Shown: one piece after another, positions 43,337-52,600 of the stretch
Layout of the letters: the number at the start of each line of letters is the position of its first letter
Numbering within the stretch: the stretch's first letter is position 1
Origin: Planctomycetota bacterium
GTDB taxonomy: Bacteria > Planctomycetota > UBA1135 > GCA-002686595
Direction of reading: 5' to 3'
Length of the DNA: 64,000 nucleotides
NCBI GenBank assembly: GCA_029259635.1
Contig: JAJDEU010000027.1
Location: 107,450-171,449 of the forward strand
Program-made: the position numbers and the translations under genes
The notes under the pieces: generated by a model
Seen by the model: the letters and a program-made list of their open reading frames with translations, nothing else
Databases searched by the model: none
Told to the model about the DNA's origin: nothing

Positions 43337-43613
43337 GAGAGCGCACCGGCTTCGTTCGGAAGTAGCCATTGCCGCCGCGCACGAAGCAGAGTCGGCGAAT
43401 CGGTCCGCCGTTCGGAGATTCGTCCCCTCGACTTGGACCGAGAAGCGAGTGGAGCATCGTTTCCAACTCGCCGCTCTCAATCGTCCGCAGCTTCGGGTGG
43501 TTTGGCCAACGCCAAACCACCCATCACCGCTTGCCTGGTTTCGCTCATTTCGAACATAAGCCCACTCCCACTTTGATAACCAAACTCTGCAATCGCTAGA
43601 GAAAGGCCACGTG

Positions 43614-45512
43614 ATGCTCATTGCTCTCACTCTCGCAGTAACCTTAGCCCCACAAGAATCCAACCGGGTCGAAGTACCACCGGCCGGTCACGCACTGGTC
43701 AGTCCTGAACTTCGAGTGGCGATGGAGGAGGTTTTCCGCTTCGATCGCCGGCTCTTGGACCTCCAGATTCTCGACATTAACGGTGTCCCGAGTGCACCCG
43801 CCGTACTCGAACGCGATCCGCAAATATTGAAGTTCTTCGTGGATGGGGAACCCACCGTCTTTCCCGGTGTCGAGCAGTTCGCCTTTGGTGAGAACACTCC
43901 TCACTTCGAACAAGTGTTGGAGTGCGGGCGGCACAACAAGGGTGCAAGTGCCGCTCAGAAGATGGTTGCAGCCGACCCAGAGCTACACGTCTTCGATTTC
44001 CTTCAAGTCATCGACGAAGCCTTTCTCGCTGACGACCCGGTGGAGGGTTCCGAACGAGCGAAAGGCCTACACCGCTTTGCGAAGAAGCAACTGCGGCTCG
44101 CGCCGCTAAGCAACGCATCGGTCTCCTACGTACTCTGGGGATTCTTACACATGGAAGAGTTGTGGGAGGACGAAGCGAATGATCGCGAGCTCTTCATCTC
44201 TGAATTGATCGACCGCGGAGCTACATCCCAGTTTGCGGGTTTAGCCGTTTCCAGGATCCTGCAAGCGCCGCTACTGATTGACTCGGAAAAAGGAACACGC
44301 GGAGTCTCGTACTATCTTCAATCGGTCACGGGGAAAGTGGGGTTTTCACACCGGCACAGACTCCAGCTGGAGGAGCTCATCAAATTGGTCGCGGATAGTG
44401 ACATCGACACGACGCCGGGCCCGAACCCGTTCGACGCGCACGTGGTTTCTACAAGTTCGGATGGAACGCATCTGAACCTTGCGCCCGCCCAACTTGGGCA
44501 CTTGAGGACTTGGGCTCCGGAGATCCTCTCGCGCGTCTTGTATGAGTTAGAACCGGAACGAGCCGAAGCGATTATGAAGCGCGCGGGAACGGTCGATGAG
44601 CGAATGACCTATTGGATCGCGTTGGCCAATTCCGTTTCCTTTTCGACCTATCGAGAGCTCATGCTCGAAGAGATCCGATTGATGCTCGCCGGAGAGGACG
44701 AACATCCCCTCGCTCAAGAAATAGCGGAGCTGGAAGTCCTTGAGAAATCCGGCGTCATTGTAGCGCAACAGCAGCGTCTACTCGATTCACTGAGACTCAA
44801 CGTGATTAGCGATCAGAGGGTCATGATTGAGCGCATTACCGAGCTCGCCGTGAGTATTGGTCGCAATGGAGAATTCGAAGCGGTCGCGGCGACCTTGGGA
44901 AGTGATCTGCATGAATTGCTCGAACCCGGCGCAATGGTTCTCGTGCCTGGAACCGAGAACACCGTGCCTCAGCAACTCCTTCAGGGTGCGTGGCTCTCGC
45001 TCTCTACTTCGGGCAATCCAGATTCGCACCCCGTCCTCGAACAACTGCTCGATGGAGAGCTCGACTATCCGGATTACGGAACAACCCAAATCATTAGCCA
45101 ATTGTCCGCGTTCAAGCATCCGGGCTACGTTGCCCTTCTCGATCGTATCGTCACTGAAGGAACGCCTACGCAGCGAGCCAGTGCACTCATCAACTCGGAA
45201 TGGATCTCGCCGGATCGCTACTCGTCGGAGATCTTGAGGGTTCTTCAAGACTGTCGCGACCAGGGCGTGGTGGAGAGCCAACGCGAGCTGGCGTGGTCCA
45301 GCGCAATGACAAGCCTCTCGGGACGACCGAAGCCCGAAGCGAAGTCCATCCTGATCCAATCCATCCAATCGGGACAGTGGAAAGCCACCTCCGTCGACAG
45401 CCGTTGGATCTACAAGAATTCGTTCTTCACCGATTGGGCATTGGAGCAACTGACTCCCGGGGAGAAGACCGCGTTCATTCAGCAGGGCCTGCTCGATAGT
45501 AGTCTTAAATAG
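43614..45512 (+). CDS. Large exported protein of unknown function
   Basis: About 632 residues. The first ~14 hydrophobic residues (LIALTLAVTLA) form a short signal-like segment. The rest is soluble and mainly helical, with no recognised domain. The later part (about 470-630) has HEAT-like helical-repeat character. A GAAAGG Shine-Dalgarno-like sequence ends 7 nt before the ATG at 43614; a GTG three bases earlier is an alternative start. Codon use looks less GC-biased than the nuo genes. Confidence 0.62.
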   Translation: MLIALTLAVTLAPQESNRVEVPPAGHALVSPELRVAMEEVFRFDRRLLDLQILDINGVPSAPAVLERDPQILKFFVDGEPTVFPGVEQFAFGENTPHFEQVLECGRHNKGASAAQKMVAADPELHVFDFLQVIDEAFLADDPVEGSERAKGLHRFAKKQLRLAPLSNASVSYVLWGFLHMEELWEDEANDRELFISELIDRGATSQFAGLAVSRILQAPLLIDSEKGTRGVSYYLQSVTGKVGFSHRHRLQLEELIKLVADSDIDTTPGPNPFDAHVVSTSSDGTHLNLAPAQLGHLRTWAPEILSRVLYELEPERAEAIMKRAGTVDERMTYWIALANSVSFSTYRELMLEEIRLMLAGEDEHPLAQEIAELEVLEKSGVIVAQQQRLLDSLRLNVISDQRVMIERITELAVSIGRNGEFEAVAATLGSDLHELLEPGAMVLVPGTENTVPQQLLQGAWLSLSTSGNPDSHPVLEQLLDGELDYPDYGTTQIISQLSAFKHPGYVALLDRIVTEGTPTQRASALINSEWISPDRYSSEILRVLQDCRDQGVVESQRELAWSSAMTSLSGRPKPEAKSILIQSIQSGQWKATSVDSRWIYKNSFFTDWALEQLTPGEKTAFIQQGLLDSSLK

Positions 45513-45552
45513 TCGGGGAGCCCTTTCGCTTTGGCGTTTGGAATGCGGCGCA

Positions 45553-45719
45553 CTAGCAGTCCGTGGTGAAAGTGCTTTGCTCTATAAGCAGCAAATTTTT
45601 TAGTCGGGTTGGTGCCCGGAAACGAAGCCGAATCCAAAGATTCGGGGAGGATTCCGGGTGCCGACGTGGCGAAAAATCGGCCGTTTATAGAGTGAATGAC
45701 TTTTACCACCGGCTGCTAG
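45553..45719. mobile_element. MITE-like imperfect palindrome bounded by CTAG
   Basis: A 167-bp sequence that folds almost end to end. CAGTCCGTGGTGAAAGT just inside the left end is complemented by ACTTTTACCACCGGCTG at the right, and internal blocks (CTCTATAA with TTATAGAG; GGTGCCCGGAA with TTCCGGGTGCC) also pair. CTAG borders both ends and could be a 4-bp target duplication. No transposase is encoded, so this is best read as a non-autonomous element. It lies just before the DUF885 gene and may carry or disrupt its promoter. Confidence 0.7.
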
Positions 45720-45770
45720 CCGTAACGCGAATCCACTCCGACGAGTCGAAGGGGATCGTATACTCCCCCT

Positions 45771-47594
45771 ATGAAACTTATCTACTCGTCTGCGATCGTT
45801 GCCCTGGGGCTGCTCTCCGCCTGCGCGACGAGAGCACCTCAAGCAGAACAGATCGTCGAAGCGACCCCCTCGCAGCAACTGAACGACTTTTTCGAGCGAG
45901 TCTTCCAAGAGCGCTTGGCTCGGAGTCCGGAGCGTCAGAGCTATTTAGGAATCAAGGACGACTACAGCCACTGGAACGACAACTCGCCCGAGAGTGAGGC
46001 TGAAGAGTTCCAACGAGATCAACGTGACGTCTTGGCTATGCGAGCGAACTTCGCAAGCGCGGATCTCGACGATTCCGCTCGACTCTCCTATCGCCTGTTC
46101 GAGCATGAGTCGAAGGACGCGAGCGATTCCTTTCCGTGGCGCATGCACAACTATCCGATCAACCAGATGTTCGGAGCTCACTCTCACGTGGTCTCGTTCC
46201 TGATCAATGTTCACCGCATTGACTCGAGTTCCGACGCGACCGCCTACCTCGATCGCCTGAGCGGCATCGGCCCGCTCTTTGATCAACTCATCGAGAACTT
46301 GCTGGAACGTCAGAGAATCGGAGTGCTCCCGCCTAAGTTCGTCTTTCCGATGGTGCTCGACGACTGCCGCAACATCATTCGTGGCGCTCCATTCGCTGAG
46401 GACGATGCAGCTCCTGATTCGGTACTTCTGGCCGACTTTCGCAAGAAGATCACCGCGCTCCCCGCGTTCACACCCGTCCAGCGCACGGACTTACTGGCTC
46501 GCGCGGAAGTCGTCCTGCAAGAAGTCGTCGCCCCTGCCTATAAGCGGTTGATCAAGGCTCTCGAGAACCAAGCAGCGGCGGCGTCCACCTATCACGGCGT
46601 TTGGAAGTTACCGAACGGAGCCGAGTACTACGCTTGGCTTCTCCGCCACTACACGTCCTTGGATCTAAGCGCCAAAGAGATCCACGACCTCGGCCGGTCG
46701 GAAGTCGAACGCATCCACGGCGAGATGCAGATCATTATGGATGAGGTTGGTTTCGAGGGAGACCGCCAAGCCTTCTTCGACTTCCTGCGCAGCGACGATC
46801 AGTTCTACTATCCCGACACCGATCAGGGACGCGAGGCTTACCTCGCTCGTGCCATTGAGATCATCGAGGGCATGCGCGCTCGCCTCGACGAGCTGTTCAT
46901 TACCAAACCGAAGAGTGAGCTCATCGCGAAAGCCGTCGAGCCCTACCGCGCGGCGAGTGCCGGGAAGGCGTTCTACAACACCGGCGCGCCCGACGGATCT
47001 CGACCGGGGATTTACTACGCGAACCTGTACGACATGCGCGACATGCCGACTTATCAAATGGAGGCGCTCGCCTACCACGAGGGTATTCCCGGGCATCACA
47101 TGCAGCTCTCGATCGCGATGGAGCTCGAGGAAGTGCCGCAGTTTAGGCGGTACGGCTCACACACGGCCTACGGTGAGGGTTGGGGCCTCTACACCGAGAA
47201 GCTGCCGAAGGAGATGGGGTTCTATACGGATCCCTATGACGACTTTGGTCGGTTGGCGATGGAGCTGTGGCGCGCCTGTCGCTTGGTTGTCGACACGGGG
47301 ATTCACGATCGTCGTTGGACGCGCGAGCAGGGCATCGCCTACTTGCGGGAGAACACGCCGAATCCAGAAGGCGACTGTATCAATGCGATCGAGCGCTACA
47401 TCGTCATGCCGGGTCAAGCCACCGCCTATACCGTCGGAATGCTGGAGATTTTGCGCCTGCGCGAAGCGGCGCGAGAAGAGCTAGGGCCGAAGTTCGACCT
47501 GCGTGAATTCCACGATGTCGTACTTACCAACGGCGCCGTTCCCTTGCCCCTACTCGACGAGCTCGTCCAAGCCTGGGTCGCGAGTAAGAGTTAG
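45771..47594 (+). CDS. DUF885 family lipoprotein (putative metallopeptidase)
   Basis: 607 residues. The lipoprotein signal ends in LLSAC (cysteine at about residue 18). The DUF885 hallmark [11 protein letters not shown] (about 433-443) provides a zinc-site-like HExxxHH arrangement, with further family blocks [16 protein letters not shown] before and [16 protein letters not shown] after. Family members are thought to be zinc carboxypeptidase-like hydrolases, but activity is poorly characterised. Likely membrane-tethered and periplasmic or surface-exposed. Confidence 0.88.
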   Translation: MKLIYSSAIVALGLLSACATRAPQAEQIVEATPSQQLNDFFERVFQERLARSPERQSYLGIKDDYSHWNDNSPESEAEEFQRDQRDVLAMRANFASADLDDSARLSYRLFEHESKDASDSFPWRMHNYPINQMFGAHSHVVSFLINVHRIDSSSDATAYLDRLSGIGPLFDQLIENLLERQRIGVLPPKFVFPMVLDDCRNIIRGAPFAEDDAAPDSVLLADFRKKITALPAFTPVQRTDLLARAEVVLQEVVAPAYKRLIKALENQAAAASTYHGVWKLPNGAEYYAWLLRHYTSLDLSAKEIHDLGRSEVERIHGEMQIIMDEVGFEGDRQAFFDFLRSDDQFYYPDTDQGREAYLARAIEIIEGMRARLDELFITKPKSELIAKAVEPYRAASAGKAFYNTGAPDGSRPGIYYANLYDMRDMPTYQMEALAYHEGIPGHHMQLSIAMELEEVPQFRRYGSHTAYGEGWGLYTEKLPKEMGFYTDPYDDFGRLAMELWRACRLVVDTGIHDRRWTREQGIAYLRENTPNPEGDCINAIERYIVMPGQATAYTVGMLEILRLREAAREELGPKFDLREFHDVVLTNGAVPLPLLDELVQAWVASKS

Positions 47595-47652
47595 TTCGGT
47601 CGCTGCACCTTGAATCCCCCGTTTCTGTCCCAGTGAAATCCTGAGGAATCCA

Positions 47653-48171
47653 ATGTCGATCCGAACGTCTCTTATTGCCGTCGCTCTTCCTCTCGCTCTA
47701 ATCCTTCAGCCCAGCGCTGGGGTGAATCCTCAAGAACATTCCTCGCGAATGGGTACCGGTAGCTCGCTCGACGAACTCGCCTGGCTCGCGGGCGACTGGA
47801 GCGGCGACATGTGGGGCGGCAAATTCAACGCGTACTACACCACTCCTGAAGGCGGAAAGATCATCAGTCACAGCCGGCTCACCCACGGCAGCGAAGTCTC
47901 CTTTTACGAGTTCGAGGTCTTTGAAGCGCACGAGGAGACCGTTCGGCTTCAGCCCTATCCGGAAGGGAAGCCGGCAAGCAGCTTCTTGTTGAAGTCGCAT
48001 GAGCCCGCGACCTTTAAAGCGGTCTTCGAGAATCCGGAGAACGACTACCCCAAACGGATCGTCTACCAGCGTGCAAGTCCGGGCAACCTCGTCATCACGC
48101 TCTCCGATCCCTTCGGCGGCTCGGACAAGGTCGAGACTTTTGATCTGAAGCGCGTCGGAACCGGAGAGTAG
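47653..48171 (+). CDS. DUF6265-like exported protein
   Basis: 172 residues with an N-terminal signal (IAVALPLALILQPSAG). The domain opens LDELAWLAGDWSGDMWGGKF and ends FENPENDYPKRIVYQR, then LVITLSD, a pattern I associate with DUF6265 lipocalin-like proteins. A ligand-binding beta-barrel is likely; the ligand is unknown. It is 58 bp downstream of the DUF885 gene on the same strand and may be co-transcribed. Confidence 0.72.
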   Translation: MSIRTSLIAVALPLALILQPSAGVNPQEHSSRMGTGSSLDELAWLAGDWSGDMWGGKFNAYYTTPEGGKIISHSRLTHGSEVSFYEFEVFEAHEETVRLQPYPEGKPASSFLLKSHEPATFKAVFENPENDYPKRIVYQRASPGNLVITLSDPFGGSDKVETFDLKRVGTGE

Positions 48172-48184
48172 TTCGAGCGACTCG

Positions 48185-48994
48185 TTACTCGGTTCGCGCG
48201 GAGAGCTCGTCGATCCCCAGCATTTCGCGCTCTGCATTCGTGTACCAAGTGCGACGCTTTGGAAGTCGGATGCCGGCCACAGTGACGAGCTCCTCGAAGA
48301 TGAGCGTCTCTCCGTCGCCGGTCGGGTCCTCTCGGTAGAAGCAACAACCGACCAACTGCGCGGTCTCTGAATCGAAATAGAAGATCCAGGTGTCGGCACC
48401 CACCTCAGGGTGAAAGTTCGCGCGCAGGGCCAGGACCGTCTTGCCTTCCAGTTCGACCTCAAAAGAGTCGGACTCAAACTGCACGTTCGGATCCTTCAAG
48501 CACATCGGCATGCCGCCGAGGAACCCAAAATAGTTGCGCCAGAAGAAGCCGTCTTCGCGGACGAGTCCGGCCTTCGCGCGATCTTCGGCGGATAGCTCGC
48601 TCTCGCCATCGAGGCTGGCCGACCAGGTTCCCTCGGAAGCGCGATAGTTCAAGAGCGCCTCGCCGTAGCGGCCACGCATCGCGAAGGCGTCGTTCGGGAA
48701 TAGGTCGATTTCAAAATCGAGAGCGACCTCTCCATCCGGGCGCGCGCTGGTCCACCGAAGCGGCAGAGCGACGCGATTCCAAACGCCGTCGGGATCATGA
48801 AAGGTGATGGACCGGTCGAGGAGTCTTTCTGCGGCGGTGCGCTCCGTCGCGAGATGCTCTTCGGAAACGTTCGGCGCGTCTTCAGCCGCCCGGCAACCGG
48901 AGAGGCCGACAAGAGCTACGAGCAAAATCTCGATCGTGCTCGCCAACCGAGCCTGAGCTTTCGGGATCCGTACCTTCTCTATGAGTAAGACCAT
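48185..48994 (-). CDS. Lipoprotein with LolA-like/DUF6503-like fold
   Basis: 269 residues with a lipoprotein signal ending LVGLSGC (cysteine at about residue 34). The mature domain runs ITFHDPDGVW, then DGEVALDFEI, SLDGESELSAED and FYREDPTGDGE, consistent with the LolA-like half-barrel of outer-membrane lipoprotein-sorting relatives. Its role is unknown. It converges on the DUF6265-like gene, 13 bp apart. Confidence 0.68.
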   Translation of the reverse strand: MVLLIEKVRIPKAQARLASTIEILLVALVGLSGCRAAEDAPNVSEEHLATERTAAERLLDRSITFHDPDGVWNRVALPLRWTSARPDGEVALDFEIDLFPNDAFAMRGRYGEALLNYRASEGTWSASLDGESELSAEDRAKAGLVREDGFFWRNYFGFLGGMPMCLKDPNVQFESDSFEVELEGKTVLALRANFHPEVGADTWIFYFDSETAQLVGCCFYREDPTGDGETLIFEELVTVAGIRLPKRRTWYTNAEREMLGIDELSARTE

Positions 48995-49036
48995 GACTTC
49001 GACCTAGGGATTCAAGCGGTTCGTTTCTACCGGCGC

Positions 49037-50086
49037 TTAGTCGCTCTCTTCTTCCCGAGAAATCTTCAGGCTGCGCTCGAAGTGGCTGACTTGCTCGCGG
49101 TTCATCTCGATGGTCATGTCTCCTCTTTCGCGAAGGCTGTTCGTCTCAGAACCAACCGTACCTTCGATTTCCATCAAGACCGGCAGGTTCGACTCGAGGG
49201 AGAACAGCAGGAACCCCTTGATTTCGATCTCAAAAGTGGAATCGAGCGGAGACCGACTCTCCAACTCGAACATTCGTTCGCGCCGTCCACCAAAATCGGA
49301 CTCCGAAACCTCTTCCTCCGCTTCGAGCACAAAGTCGATTCGAAGACACGTCTCGCCTGCTCGCTCCTCTTCTTCCTCCGCTAGGGTCGCCGTAGCGTCC
49401 CACTCGACGGCACGCAGCAAGGTGACAATGCCCCCGCCTCGCGCTCCTCGCGGGCTGCGCGGCCCACGCCTTCCTTCGCCCCCCGATCGCTCGCCGCCCC
49501 CTTCACCTTCAGGCCGTTGAAACATCGCGCGGTTAAGTCCAAGCCCCAAGAGGCGCGCGACATCATCGCTGTTCAATTCCCAACTCTGTCCGGGATCGAC
49601 ACCCTCTTCCGGGAAGAGAACGTCGCAGCTCAATCCGAGTTGGTGTCCCTCGAGCACATCGTCTCCTTCGGGTTCATCTCCATCGACGACCTCAACCTCG
49701 ACTTCACCCTCTTCCGAGCGAAGCTCTAAGATCGCTCCATCGAGCGGACAAGAGAAAAGCTCCTCTCCGCGCCTCTCCGACGTGCGACTTCCCTCGACCG
49801 TCTCAAACTCGCGGCGCCATTTACTCGGAACGCCGTCCGCACTCTCGATCACGCGCTCCAGCGTCACAACGGTTCGCTCTTCTTCGTCGCCGCCACCTCC
49901 GAAACTTTCCGTGTCCATAGCCTCGCCATTCCGCAGGATTTCGAAAGACGTCGTCTCGGTCGCCATCGAGATGCGGCTCTCTACCCTGAGGATCAATCCA
50001 GGCTCGTAGTGAGGCGAGAGCTCAAGCTCGGCAGTTCCCGCGATGACAAGAATCGAAACGGCACAACTCGCAATGGTCTTGAACAT
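49037..50086 (-). CDS. Exported acidic protein of unknown function
   Basis: About 349 residues from the ATG at 50086, which begins a signal peptide (FKTIASCAVSILVIAGTA). The mature protein is very rich in Glu/Asp (GGGGDEEERT, EVEVEVVDGDEPEGDD). It contains a short basic low-complexity insert (GGEGRRGPRSPRGARGGG) about two thirds along. No family is recognised. The beta-strand pattern at the C-terminus (FEIEIKGFLLFSLESNLPV) suggests a LolA- or lipocalin-like sheet. The upstream in-frame ATG at 50146 gives no signal peptide. Confidence 0.6.
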   Translation of the reverse strand: MFKTIASCAVSILVIAGTAELELSPHYEPGLILRVESRISMATETTSFEILRNGEAMDTESFGGGGDEEERTVVTLERVIESADGVPSKWRREFETVEGSRTSERRGEELFSCPLDGAILELRSEEGEVEVEVVDGDEPEGDDVLEGHQLGLSCDVLFPEEGVDPGQSWELNSDDVARLLGLGLNRAMFQRPEGEGGGERSGGEGRRGPRSPRGARGGGIVTLLRAVEWDATATLAEEEEERAGETCLRIDFVLEAEEEVSESDFGGRRERMFELESRSPLDSTFEIEIKGFLLFSLESNLPVLMEIEGTVGSETNSLRERGDMTIEMNREQVSHFERSLKISREEESD

Positions 50087-50170
50087 AGCGAGCAATGTAG
50101 CGAACTCCGCTCGATCAGGTGAGCCTCCCGCCTCCTTGGAGCCCATCGGCCGGGTCCCTAGACTGAGCCC

Positions 50171-50782
50171 ATGACTGAAGTCTTCTATATCGCGGACCCG
50201 ATGTGCTCCTGGTGCTGGGGGTTCGCGCCGGTCATCGCCAAGGTCGGCGCCGAACTCAAGCCCGACATCGGACTCCGATTGGTCCTCGGCGGACTTGCCC
50301 CGGACTCCGAGTTGCCAATGGAGGAGTCAATGCTTCGCTACGTGAAGAGCGCATGGCGAGCGGTCGCGGAACGCACGGGCGCCGAGTTCAATCACGATTT
50401 TTGGGAGCGCCATCACCCACGCCGCTCAACCTGGCCGGCATGTCGAGCCGTCTTGGCCGCCGGCGATCGCGCACTGGAAATGTTCTCCGCGATTCAACGC
50501 GCCTACTACACCGACGCGCGCGACCCATCGGACAAACAGACTCTCGCTGACCTCGGGGCGGAGCTGGGTTTCGATCGAGACTTGTTCCTGAAAGCCATCG
50601 ATGCGCCGGCAACGCATGCGCAGCTTGCAAAGGAATTCGAACTACGCGATCAGCTGGGCGCGATGAGCTATCCCAGTGTCGGTGTCGAACGAAGCGGCGA
50701 ACTTCAGCTCATTGCGAGCGGGTGGAACACCGAGAGCGCTCTGCGATCCATCTTCAAGAGAGAAGGTTTGATCGAGGGCTAG
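50171..50782 (+). CDS. DsbA-family thioredoxin-fold protein
   Basis: 203 residues. A thioredoxin-fold oxidoreductase of the DsbA/FrnE class with the redox motif CSWC at residues ~11-14 (ADPMCSWCWGFAP) and the cis-proline region GAMSYPSVGVE near the C-terminus. It has no signal peptide, so it probably acts in the cytoplasm, as FrnE-type proteins do. It could also be related to hydroxychromene carboxylate isomerases, but the CxxC favours thiol chemistry. Confidence 0.87.
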   Translation: MTEVFYIADPMCSWCWGFAPVIAKVGAELKPDIGLRLVLGGLAPDSELPMEESMLRYVKSAWRAVAERTGAEFNHDFWERHHPRRSTWPACRAVLAAGDRALEMFSAIQRAYYTDARDPSDKQTLADLGAELGFDRDLFLKAIDAPATHAQLAKEFELRDQLGAMSYPSVGVERSGELQLIASGWNTESALRSIFKREGLIEG

Positions 50783-50790
50783 TCGAGGGT

Positions 50791-52443
50791 CTACTTGCGA
50801 CGCTCGTAGACAATCCAGCCGCTTCCTCTCTTCGCCTCGAAGTACTCGGTGGCCAAGAGCTCACTCTGCTTGGGGAAAGTCTTTGCCGTGTGATCTCCAA
50901 ACGGCATCGGACGATCCGTCATCTCGAGAATGAAGCGCGGCGACGCTTTGCGAAGATCAGCGATGAAACGCTCGCGCAGCGACTGGATGTAGGGCTTGTG
51001 AAGGTGGTGATAGAAGTGATAGTCGCTGGGAAATGCCGTTGCGATTCGCGCCTCCGCTAAGAGCATCGCGTGAATGCCACCCATCGTCCAATCGAGCGGT
51101 TGAACGGTGTCGCCCGGCTCGAGGCGCTCGACCAAGTACTCCGCGATCACCTCGGCCTGCAGGTCCCGAGGCGGCGTCGGCCCTTTGCCCTTGAACTGTC
51201 GAATCGTCTCCCGCGAGAGGGGCACCACAATCACGAACGACAAAACGAGCGCGGCGAGCGGAGACCAAGCCCGGACACCGCCGCCCGCAAGTCCCGGCAT
51301 TCTCGCTAGACAAAGCGAGGCGAGCACCACGATCGCGTACCGAAAAGGCATCCAGTGGTACTCCCAGAACTGGCCGGCCATCACGACGTAAACCCAGTAC
51401 AAGACAGCCAACGTCACGAAGAGCAAGACCAATCGACGACGGGGTGCATCGAGCCCGCCCTTCGCGAGAATGGCGATCGTTCCCACCACGGAAGCGAGCA
51501 ACCAGCCCGGCTGTCCGAGGCCAAAGGGATGCCCGAAGCCGGAGCCGAGCCCGAACTGGCTCGCCATCTTCACGTAGTAGTCAAGCCGCTCGGTCCCCTC
51601 CATGTATTCATGAAACCTCGTCAGCCGCACGTGCAAGGGAAGGTAGTTCCCGAGAATGTCGAGGAAGGCGGGCATCCCTCCGGTGGACGCCAACCAACCG
51701 AAGACGGCGACAATGGGAATCGCGAAACCCAGCCCCGCGTAGAGAAACTTTCTCCAGATCGAGGCGGCGGTGATCGCGATTCCAGAGTCGCGATCGCGCA
51801 GCCATTCGCAAACGAGAACGGCGGGCAGTCCAATGCCGGAGTGCGGCTTGAAGGTACACGCGAGGGCGAACAGGAAGCCGATCCAGAACGCGCGCTTGTC
51901 GGAACTCCAGCGTGCTCGCGCGTGAATGAGCACGGCTCCAGCGACGGGGAGGATCAGGATCAAGTCGCGCTCGAGAACCATGATGGCCCCGCTCTGCAGA
52001 TAGGCCAGCGCGAACAGCACCGGCCCACCGAGAGCAACGCGCTTTCCAAAAGGTCGCAAGAGCGCCCACGTCACCGCGCCGAGCGCGATGATCCACGCCA
52101 AATTCGTCGCCATAAAGGCGAGGTTGCTGGGACCGACGGTCTTCAGCATGGCCAGGTGAAAGAGGATGGCGCCGGGGAAGGTCGTGACGAAGAGATCCCG
52201 GTAGAGCACGGCATCCTGCACATCGACCATGAAGGCCATGTAGTGCAAGAGCGGCGCATCGACCTTCATCCGCCACCCGAGCGATCCGACGGCGACGACC
52301 GCTGCCAGTGCGGAGACCGCGATGAGAAAGGCCGCGGTGGCGCGACTGACGGCTCCTGATTCCGTGTTCTCGGGCGAGGCGGTCGACTGTCGATCGGAAG
52401 TGACCGCGTCACCTGCGTGCGGTTGTTCAGGCGAGAGGGACAT
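50791..52443 (-). CDS. Polytopic membrane protein, GT-C-like (glycosyltransferase 39 type)
   Basis: 550 residues with a polar ~30-residue N-terminus, about eleven hydrophobic segments between residues ~33 and 430, and a ~115-residue soluble C-terminal part. The first periplasmic-side loop has a DVQDAVLYRDLF motif whose Asp-rich stretch followed by YRDLF is typical of ArnT/PMT-like GT-C enzymes, which use polyprenyl-phosphate sugars. Acceptor and sugar are unknown. It converges with the DsbA-like gene, 8 bp away. Confidence 0.72.
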   Translation of the reverse strand: MSLSPEQPHAGDAVTSDRQSTASPENTESGAVSRATAAFLIAVSALAAVVAVGSLGWRMKVDAPLLHYMAFMVDVQDAVLYRDLFVTTFPGAILFHLAMLKTVGPSNLAFMATNLAWIIALGAVTWALLRPFGKRVALGGPVLFALAYLQSGAIMVLERDLILILPVAGAVLIHARARWSSDKRAFWIGFLFALACTFKPHSGIGLPAVLVCEWLRDRDSGIAITAASIWRKFLYAGLGFAIPIVAVFGWLASTGGMPAFLDILGNYLPLHVRLTRFHEYMEGTERLDYYVKMASQFGLGSGFGHPFGLGQPGWLLASVVGTIAILAKGGLDAPRRRLVLLFVTLAVLYWVYVVMAGQFWEYHWMPFRYAIVVLASLCLARMPGLAGGGVRAWSPLAALVLSFVIVVPLSRETIRQFKGKGPTPPRDLQAEVIAEYLVERLEPGDTVQPLDWTMGGIHAMLLAEARIATAFPSDYHFYHHLHKPYIQSLRERFIADLRKASPRFILEMTDRPMPFGDHTAKTFPKQSELLATEYFEAKRGSGWIVYERRK

Positions 52444-52600
52444 AGATCAGCGCAAAGCTCAGCGAAACAAGGAGCGGCGTCCGCCTAGTGTGTCGTGCGG
52501 AAAACAACCGAGCCAGGATTATAGCCGCTATCTAGCTCTCCACGCGTCGTCCCAGGTGGGGAATAGCGCCTTGATTTCTGATTCTCATCTCGTGGCTCGT

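Noticed and set aside
43269..43520. Leftward 83-codon frame beside the cysteine-rich protein
   Set aside because: It overlaps the end of the better-supported gene and is Pro/Arg/Gly-rich with no domain or ribosome-binding site that I can support.
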